Below, one piece after another: positions 5,441 through 7,321 of a stretch of DNA of 7,321 bases (positions are counted from its first letter, which is position 1; every line of letters starts with the position of its first letter). A model generated the notes under the pieces. The model did not search any database. It saw only the letters and a program-made list of their open reading frames with translations, and was not told the DNA's origin. Both the position numbers and the translations under genes were made by a program. This DNA is from Phycisphaerae bacterium. GTDB lineage: Bacteria > Planctomycetota > Phycisphaerae > Tepidisphaerales > Tepidisphaeraceae. The stretch lies in contig JACMJD010000290.1 in assembly GCA_014380825.1 (NCBI GenBank), positions 1-7,321 of the forward strand, in the 5' to 3' direction.

Positions 5441-7321
5441 CATTTGTCTTGTTTCAACCGCGATGCCACGACCGCTTCCGCGCCGCCTGCGACGACCAGT
5501 TCTTGCGCGACCGGACTGAGGGCCGGGAACGGGAACTCTTTTCCACCGCAGACGACGACCGATCGACGATAACTCACTTCGATTTCCGATCCAACCGCCG
5601 TGAGCTGTTTCTGCCCGGCGAATTTCGATCGGAGATACTCGACGAACTCCGGACATTCAAACACGACGAACCCGTTGTTGAACGCGTTGCGTTTGTAGGT
5701 CTCGCTGAAGCTCGATGCGATCACGCACGGTATACCGAAATATTTCAGCGCAGTCGCGGCTTGCTCGCGCGAGCTGCCGGTGCCGAAGTTTTTCCCGCCG
5801 ACGATAATGTTGCCGGATTTCGCGAGCGATTTGAAGTTCGGATCGTAGTTTTCGAAGATCACCGCCGCCATCTCGTTGGGCTTCATGTCGTCTTTGTAGG
5901 TCCACTTGCCCGCGTAAATTCCGTCGGTGTTGAGATTGTCGCGATCCATGAACAGTGCGCGCCCGCGCACGGCTTCGGGGAAGCCTTGGATGATCTGAAC
6001 GGCGCTCGCTGCCGCTCGCGGCTTAGCGTTTGATTGGACGGATTTGGTCGCGACGACATGATCGAACTTGGACGGCGCGCAAATGTATCCAGCGACCGCG
6101 GATGCCGCGACGACCGCAGGTGAACCCAGGTAGACGAGTCCGTTCCGATCCCCCATCCGTCCTTCGAAATTTCGATTGGTCGCGCTGATCCCGACTTCTC
6201 CCGCTTTGATCGTCCCGCGTCCGAGACCGATGCACGTACCGCACCCCGGCGGCAGCTCGATCGCGCCCGCATCGACCAGCGCGCTCCAATGTCCATCCCG
6301 CTGCGCGCGAGCTTGAACATCCGCGCTCGCGGCAGCTAAGTAGAATTCGACGCCCGGCGCGATCTTCTTCCCGCGCGTGATCCGCGCCGCTTCAGCTAAG
6401 TCTTCATACCGCGCGTTCACGCAGCTCATCAGCCACGCTTTGTTGATCTTCACCTGCTTCTGCTCGATCTCCGGCAGTGACGTCATCACCTTCACATTAT
6501 TCGGCCCCGCCACGTGCGGGATCACTGTCGACAGATCCAGTTCCAACTCGATCGCGTACGTCGCATCCGCATCCGACTGCAATCGCTCGCTCCACCATGT
6601 CTCCACGTCCGCGCGCGTAAATGTCCCGCGCGAATTCGGTCCGCGTCGACCAGGACGCATTCCGTTCGCGAAATAATCCGCGCGTTCGAACAGATAATCG
6701 CGCAGTACTTCATCAAACGGAAACACGCCGGCCAGCGCGCCCCACTCGGTGGTCATGTTGGCGATGCTCATGCGCTGGTCCGTCGACAGCGACCGCACGC
6801 CTTCGCCGTGGAACTCAACCGCGTGGTTCAACACTTCGTCCTGATTGAACAGCCCGCACAGCGCGATGATCACATCTTTCCCGACGACACCGCTGCGCAG
6901 CGACCCGCGCAGCGTCACCCGCGCGATCGGGGGCACTTGCCACCACGTCACCCCCGTCGCCCAGATGCTGGCCGCGTCGGTGCGAACGACCGGCGTGCCC
7001 AGCGCGCTCATCGCGCCGTACAAATTCGAATGCGAATCGCTCCCAACCACGAGCGACCCCGGCGTGACGTAGCCCTGCTCGACCATCACCTGATGCGAAA
7101 TCCCCGTGCCCGCCGGGTAAAAATCGATCTCCTGCTCCCGCGCGAACGCGTCGATCTTCGCATATTTCCCCAGATTCTCCGGCGTGATGTTCTGAATGTC
7201 ATGATCGATCGCAAAGACAGGCTGCGCCGGATCGAAAATCTTCGTCGCCCCGCCCGCGCAGATCTGCCTGAACTTCGGAATCACCGCGCCCGTGTTGTCA
7301 TGCGTCATCACGTGCTTGGGG
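5440..7321 (-). CDS. Aconitase/homoaconitase-family hydratase, fused large and small domains (5' end outside window)
   Basis: The frame is open to the right edge (first full codon at 7320) and ends at TGA 5440-5442, giving 626 visible residues. Numbered from the GTG at 7311, it shows THDNTGAVIPKF (3-14), GSDSHSN (90-96), three [4Fe-4S] cluster cysteines (C297 in SCVNARYED; C357 and C360 in GCGTCIG) and the swivel domain from about 450. The swivel domain includes NLNTDGIYAGKWTYKDD (459-475) and GTGSSREQAATAL (510-522). Enzymes of this family isomerise a 2-hydroxy tricarboxylate by dehydration and rehydration. Large and small domains are one chain, unlike two-subunit LeuCD or LysTU. NLNTDGIYAGKWTYKDD recalls the corresponding loop of fungal homoaconitase. 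The GTG/ATG at 7311/7308 is probably internal, since the family has further residues before THDNTG. It heads the visible - strand run. Citrate and homocitrate are both possible substrates. Confidence 0.9.
   Translation of the reverse strand, partial: PKHVMTHDNTGAVIPKFRQICAGGATKIFDPAQPVFAIDHDIQNITPENLGKYAKIDAFAREQEIDFYPAGTGISHQVMVEQGYVTPGSLVVGSDSHSNLYGAMSALGTPVVRTDAASIWATGVTWWQVPPIARVTLRGSLRSGVVGKDVIIALCGLFNQDEVLNHAVEFHGEGVRSLSTDQRMSIANMTTEWGALAGVFPFDEVLRDYLFERADYFANGMRPGRRGPNSRGTFTRADVETWWSERLQSDADATYAIELELDLSTVIPHVAGPNNVKVMTSLPEIEQKQVKINKAWLMSCVNARYEDLAEAARITRGKKIAPGVEFYLAAASADVQARAQRDGHWSALVDAGAIELPPGCGTCIGLGRGTIKAGEVGISATNRNFEGRMGDRNGLVYLGSPAVVAASAVAGYICAPSKFDHVVATKSVQSNAKPRAAASAVQIIQGFPEAVRGRALFMDRDNLNTDGIYAGKWTYKDDMKPNEMAAVIFENYDPNFKSLAKSGNIIVGGKNFGTGSSREQAATALKYFGIPCVIASSFSETYKRNAFNNGFVVFECPEFVEYLRSKFAGQKQLTAVGSEIEVSYRRSVVVCGGKEFPFPALSPVAQELVVAGGAEAVVASRLKQDK

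Noticed and set aside
5089..6033. 314-codon + strand frame spanning two genes and the palindrome
   Set aside because: It runs antisense to two well-supported enzymes and through the repeat; part of it (HQDTKSTKNSK-like) is the typical false translation of the CACCAAGA repeat.

Overview
The window looks like a chromosomal segment of a moderately GC-rich, probably environmental bacterium. Three things point this way: a PEP-CTERM/exosortase cargo protein (implying a diderm cell envelope), a single-chain homoaconitase-like protein, and two palindromic elements that resemble dispersed repeats seen in environmental bacterial genomes. A planctomycete such as Phycisphaerae, an acidobacterium or a verrucomicrobium would fit. 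The phylum is a guess and cannot be fixed from this sequence alone.

Layout. At the left edge, on the + strand, lie the 3' end of a GNAT acetyltransferase gene (to 233) and a DUF309 gene (230-685), which overlap in an ATGA. A 173-bp convergent spacer follows, holding a palindromic repeat (about 745-806). Everything else is on the - strand. In transcription order it reads: a fused aconitase/homoaconitase-family protein (cut by the right edge, ends 5440), an 82-bp palindrome, an isocitrate-type dehydrogenase (5327-4173), a secreted PEP-CTERM repeat protein (4097-3279), a short spacer carrying a relic of a dehydrogenase 3' end (3192-3157), an ABM-like dimeric alpha/beta-barrel protein (3152-2838), a DinB-family protein (2841-2332) and an MmgE/PrpD-family protein (2301-859). 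No gap between genes exceeds 173 bp. I see no tRNA, rRNA, CRISPR array, transposase or integrase.

How the genes fit together. The aconitase-family enzyme and the dehydrogenase form a natural two-step pair: isomerise a tricarboxylate, then oxidatively decarboxylate it. The substrate could be citrate/isocitrate or a longer homolog. The MmgE/PrpD protein also belongs to a family acting on methylcitrate- or aconitate-like substrates. The ABM, DinB and MmgE/PrpD genes are tightly packed and probably co-transcribed. The PEP-CTERM gene is the outlier: it encodes an exported, surface-sorted protein in the middle of cytosolic metabolic genes, and it is bracketed by two matching copies of the dehydrogenase gene's last 12 codons. 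That bracketing, and the long palindrome between the aconitase and dehydrogenase genes, are the most interesting features. I did not find convincing evidence of a wholly new system.
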